Shown here: piece by piece, positions 7,076-9,247 of the stretch
Layout of the letters: each line of letters starts with the position of its first letter
Position numbering within the stretch: the first letter of the stretch is position 1
Source of the DNA: Sedimentisphaerales bacterium
Lineage (GTDB): Bacteria; Planctomycetota; Phycisphaerae; Sedimentisphaerales; Anaerobacaceae
NCBI GenBank assembly: GCA_016933985.1
Contig: JAFGTU010000415.1
Span: 1 to 9,247 of the forward strand
DNA: 9,247 nucleotides
Reading direction: 5' to 3'
Notes under the pieces: model-generated
Seen by the model: only the letters and a program-made list of their open reading frames with translations
Told to the model about the DNA's origin: nothing
Databases searched by the model: none
Made by a program: the position numbers and the translations under genes

Positions 7076-7192
7076 TGTCATTCCTGCCTTAACCTGTCAT
7101 TCGTGCGAAAGCAGGAATCCACGTACCCCGCGAGGCAAAACTGGATTCCCGCCGGAGTTTACCCCGCACTCCGATGCGGGGCGGGAATGACA
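7076..7192. repeat. nested inverted repeat of the CATTCC/GGAATG kind
   Basis: The outer arms are TGTCATTCCTGCC (7076-7088) and GGCGGGAATGACA (7180-7192), 12 of 13 complementary. The inner arms are GCAGGAATCCA (7111-7121) and TGGATTCCCGC (7142-7152), 10 of 11. A second copy of TGTCATTC lies at 7095-7102. At the right end is a perfect 7-base-pair stem with 6-base loop (CCCCGCA 7162-7168 with TGCGGGG 7175-7181). The layout recalls the short interspersed repeats with ATTCCC/GGGAAT arms found in many bacteria (dRS3-like in Neisseria). No transposase is present; it could be a non-autonomous or structural repeat. Confidence 0.72.
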
Positions 7193-7221
7193 AGTTGGGT
7201 GCAAATGCCATTTTTAGCGGT

Positions 7222-7248
7222 CTTGCTTATGCCTCTTGCCTTATGCCT
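7222..7248. repeat. short tandem pair
   Basis: CTTGCTTATGCCT (7222-7234) is followed immediately by CTTGCCTTATGCCT (7235-7248), identical apart from one inserted C. No function is evident. Confidence 0.6.
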
Positions 7249-7276
7249 TTCTTGAATTTTCAATTTTTATAGCGAA

Positions 7277-7293
7277 CAGGGGCTACGCCCCTG
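7277..7293 (-). terminator. GC-rich palindrome, possible terminator of the minus-strand operon
   Basis: CAGGGGC and GCCCCTG pair perfectly around a 3-base loop, 36 bases past the stop codon of the FGE-like gene. On the minus strand it is followed by TTCGCTATAAAAATT, which is AT-rich but not a true T tract. It could instead be another dispersed palindrome, so the terminator call is tentative. Confidence 0.35.
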
Positions 7294-7329
7294 CACCCCA
7301 CAAAGGGTAAAAGGACAAAGTACAAAGTG

Positions 7330-8817
7330 TTAATTAAAGTCCAGGACCAAACGAAAACCGATGATGTCGTAGCGGTTGCCCGGCCAGCCGCCGCCGTGGG
7401 CGTCGCCGCGGCCCGCGACGCGGCAGTAGAAGGCATCGAGGCCCCAACAGCCCCCGCGCAGAACACGAACCGAGCCGGTTATCGGACCTGTCGGATTACT
7501 CGTTGGGCTGGAATCGTAGTAATCTGAGTCGTACCAGTCGTTGCACCACTCCCAGACATTGCCGGCCATATCGTAGATACCATACCCATTGGCTGCAAAA
7601 CTGCCGCCGGGAGACGTATAAGGATATACGTCATCCCAACTCGGATGATAACCCTGGGCGGGGTTCACATCATACGGATAATACGGATGCCCCCCTTCCC
7701 AGTAACTGTAGTAATTCGCCTGGCTGTGTGAAATCGTATCGCCCCAGGGGAAACGCCTGCCGGAAAGCCCGCCTCTGGCCGCATATTCCCACTCCGCCTC
7801 TGTAGCAAGGCGGTAGCCATGCTTGGCAAAGTCGCAATTCCACGTTGAGAGATTGTAGCACTGCTCCTTGCCCTCCTGTTGGCTTCGCCAGTTGCAGTAA
7901 GCCGCTGCGCCGTACCAGCTCACTTCCACCATCGGGTCGTTCGACATATCCCGCCCATTCTTGGTGCGGACAGAGAATACACCGGCGCTATAGGCTATCT
8001 GGCTGTAGGAGTCCGCTGTTGAGGTATCGCAATACGGATAGGTCGTTCCCGAACCGGCCTTATAGACCACCCCGCTTGTAACTGTTATCAAACCCTGGGA
8101 CAAGGCGGAGTTCAGGTAATCGCAGTACTGCCCGTTCGTTACCTCGCACCTGCCCATATAGAACGAATCAACCGTTACCGTGTGGACAGGCAACACATCC
8201 GAATATCCATCGCCGAGGTTATCGCCCATCTGGAACGCCCCGCCGGGAATGAACGTCATATCTTGCGGGGCGGTAACGTAACGCCAGATAATCTCAAGGG
8301 GGTTAATCAGGATGGAGCGGTTCACTGTGAAGGCGCATGTATCCATACTGCCGGCTGATTCGCCCGGGGCGATCTCGGCGTCGCCAAAGGTTACGTGCTG
8401 GTCTATTATCGTCATATTGTCCGGCCAGCCCACCATTACGAGATGGACGTTGTTAAGATAGTCCGCCGAGAGATTTGTCAATATCACCTGACATTCATAT
8501 CGGAAGACCGTCCTGCCGACCCGCTGCTTGCCGACCACTACCAGCTCAACGGCGAACAGGTTAGGCCCATTAGGGTCATCCGATTGCATATCGGCCCGGC
8601 TTAAGATCGCAGGCGGTTCATCATCGGATTCGAGCCACTGCCCGGCCAGGGCGTCCAGGTCGAGCAGGCTTCCTCGGCCAGCCATTATCTGGAAATCGAG
8701 GAAATTGACGAGGCAGTCGCCGTTAAGGTCGCCCGACGGACAGGCTGCAAAGGCGCAGTTGCACGATGCCGCAAGTGCGAGAAGGCAAATCAGAATGGAT
8801 GAAGTCTTGCGCTGCAT
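7330..8817 (-). CDS. Secreted dockerin-like and FGE-sulfatase (SUMF1-like) domain protein
   Basis: A 495-residue exported protein. Residues 1-25 form a signal peptide (basic start, ILICLLALAA core, AFA near 22-24). Next is a dockerin-like EF-hand stretch, GDLNGDCLVNFLDF (29-42), with Asp/Asn at calcium-ligand positions, and a degenerate second half ending LAGQWLE (57-63). Residues about 87-180 form a beta-rich, unassigned region. From 187 on is a full FGE-sulfatase domain: MTFIPGGAFQMGD, EVTNGQYCDYLN, VEVSWYGAAAYCNW (297-310), YRLATEAEWEYAARGG (335-350), RFPWGD, GIYDMAGNVWEWCNDWY (413-429), RVLRGGCWG (451-459), FYCRVAGR (463-470) and GFRL. True formylglycine-generating enzymes have two closely placed catalytic Cys (C-x4-C) here. 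This protein has Cys-457 in the place of the usual Ser of RGGS and Cys-465 in YCR, so sulfatase activation is doubtful and a binding or structural role is possible. The start at 8817 follows an optimal AAGGAGG. It lies directly behind the PEP-CTERM gene. Confidence 0.9.
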   Translation of the reverse strand: MQRKTSSILICLLALAASCNCAFAACPSGDLNGDCLVNFLDFQIMAGRGSLLDLDALAGQWLESDDEPPAILSRADMQSDDPNGPNLFAVELVVVGKQRVGRTVFRYECQVILTNLSADYLNNVHLVMVGWPDNMTIIDQHVTFGDAEIAPGESAGSMDTCAFTVNRSILINPLEIIWRYVTAPQDMTFIPGGAFQMGDNLGDGYSDVLPVHTVTVDSFYMGRCEVTNGQYCDYLNSALSQGLITVTSGVVYKAGSGTTYPYCDTSTADSYSQIAYSAGVFSVRTKNGRDMSNDPMVEVSWYGAAAYCNWRSQQEGKEQCYNLSTWNCDFAKHGYRLATEAEWEYAARGGLSGRRFPWGDTISHSQANYYSYWEGGHPYYPYDVNPAQGYHPSWDDVYPYTSPGGSFAANGYGIYDMAGNVWEWCNDWYDSDYYDSSPTSNPTGPITGSVRVLRGGCWGLDAFYCRVAGRGDAHGGGWPGNRYDIIGFRLVLDFN

Positions 8818-8825
8818 TACGTTTT

Positions 8826-8832
8826 CCTCCTT
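8826..8832 (-). promoter_or_regulatory. strong ribosome binding site overlapping the upstream stop codon
   Basis: AAGGAGG on the minus strand, 8 bases before the ATG at 8817, shares two bases with the TAA stop (8831-8833) of the PEP-CTERM gene. This fixes the start of the FGE-like gene and suggests coupled translation. Confidence 0.8.
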
Positions 8833-9247
8833 ATCGCGGTGTTCTGTGTTTTCTCAGCAAGGTCAATCCGCCTGCGGCGAGCAGAAGCAGTGTCGCCGGC
8901 TCGGGGATTACTGTTATCCCGGAGTCGATTGTCTGGAAGGTCTGTGGGTCGATTATGTCGTAGGGCTGCGGGCCGGGCTCTCCTATTCCCAGCCAGTCGA
9001 AGCTCACCGCGAAGCCGCCGAGCGTCCGGCCAATCTCAATGCCCCCTCCCAATGCCTCCTTAGCAGCATCGAAGGCGCCGTCGTCCGGCAGAACAGGCTC
9101 CGGCTGAAGGACAAGCTGGTCCCAGTGAGGCGGCGTTGTCGGCGTCTCAACAGCTAAATTCGCGTAAAGATCGTAATCGAACCATACGGTGAATTCCTCA
9201 ATTGGGACGCTCAGGCTGTTGTTGGTCACCTCGTAGGTGTATTGCCA
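8831..9247 (-). CDS. PEP-CTERM sorting-signal protein, C-terminal part
   Basis: The visible 138 residues are the C-terminal portion of an exported protein; its start lies beyond the right edge. The frame stays open to base 9247 (WQYTYEVTNNSL), so the GTG at 9229 is internal rather than the start. The C-terminus has the three parts of a PEP-CTERM signal: VIPEPAT, a hydrophobic segment LLLLAAGGLTLL, and a basic end RKHRTPR. In this system the tail is recognised by an exosortase in the inner membrane, which cleaves it and sends the protein to the surface or matrix. No exosortase is visible here. The upstream part has phrases such as PIEEFTVWFDYDLYANL and GGFAVSFDWLG that suggest a beta-rich fold; I do not recognise a catalytic domain. 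Its stop codon is 13 bases before the start of the FGE-like gene, so the two are cotranscribed. Confidence 0.85.
   Translation of the reverse strand, partial: WQYTYEVTNNSLSVPIEEFTVWFDYDLYANLAVETPTTPPHWDQLVLQPEPVLPDDGAFDAAKEALGGGIEIGRTLGGFAVSFDWLGIGEPGPQPYDIIDPQTFQTIDSGITVIPEPATLLLLAAGGLTLLRKHRTPR

Larger units (their letters stand above)
6817..7329. other. repeat-rich intergenic region without a credible gene
   Basis: This 513-base stretch lies between two genes that end towards each other. A 120-codon open frame (6893-7255) runs through it, but it is the translation of repeats (peptides such as SFVRKQES and WIPAG), has no ribosome binding site and matches no family I know. It holds the four repeat elements listed separately. 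The first part (6817-6930) contains only an 8-base palindrome GAACGTTC (6827-6834) and a 6-base-pair stem (6891-6896 with 6905-6910). I found no clear terminator with a T tract for the upstream operon. Confidence 0.7.

Noticed and set aside
6893..7255. 120-codon open frame between the operons
   Set aside because: Its translation is that of the palindromic repeats (SFMVGKNGFTMKGMK, SFVRKQES, WIPAG), a known source of false proteins.
9227..9229. GTG as the start of the PEP-CTERM protein
   Set aside because: The frame continues open to the window edge with coherent sequence (WQYTYE), there is no signal peptide after the GTG and no ribosome binding site.

Overview
The window looks like a chromosomal segment of a planctomycete, probably of the Phycisphaerae type. 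This is an inference from gene content, not from a marker gene. The supporting signs are Tat-exported Gfo/Idh/MocA oxidoreductases ending in the MRSPWRL/F tail, a DUF6807 protein, a dockerin-like EF-hand stretch (GDLNGDCLVNFLDF) placed before a sulfatase-modifying-factor-like domain, and a PEP-CTERM protein. No rRNA, tRNA, CRISPR array or transposase gene was seen.

Left part (1-2931). The window opens inside a Gfo/Idh/MocA oxidoreductase on the plus strand, which converges with and overlaps by 4 bases a minus-strand GT-B (GT4-like) glycosyltransferase. Upstream of the glycosyltransferase, on the same strand and probably in the same transcript, is a Tat-exported TIM-barrel sugar isomerase/epimerase-like protein.

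Centre (2932-6816). A 197-base divergent region carries plausible promoters for both directions. To the right are two tandem paralogous Tat-exported Gfo/Idh/MocA oxidoreductases followed by a secreted DUF6807 protein. Each of the two gaps between these genes contains the same kind of spacer, four 7-base units of the TGATTAT type beginning exactly 3 bases after the stop codon. The paralogues also share an identical 24-base stretch just before their stop codons. Together with the divergent isomerase-like gene, this looks like a periplasmic redox sugar- or glycoside-processing locus. In such a scheme the oxidoreductases would oxidise a sugar hydroxyl with a tightly bound nicotinamide cofactor, and the isomerase-like protein would act on the keto-sugar. 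The substrate cannot be read from the sequence.

Right part (6817-9247). About 510 bases without a credible gene hold a cluster of palindromic repeats: an 18-base-pair hairpin, a nested inverted repeat of the widely scattered CATTCC/GGAATG kind, a small tandem pair and a GC-rich palindrome. Beyond this, on the minus strand, a PEP-CTERM protein (cut by the window edge) lies directly upstream of a secreted dockerin-like plus FGE-sulfatase-domain protein. The stop codon of the first overlaps the ribosome binding site of the second. The FGE-like domain lacks the paired catalytic cysteine arrangement of true formylglycine-generating enzymes, so a non-catalytic or different role is more likely.

The best candidate for a distinctive system is the Tat-exported redox module with its duplicated heptad spacers. 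Its components belong to known families, so the novelty lies in the arrangement and in the unknown substrate.
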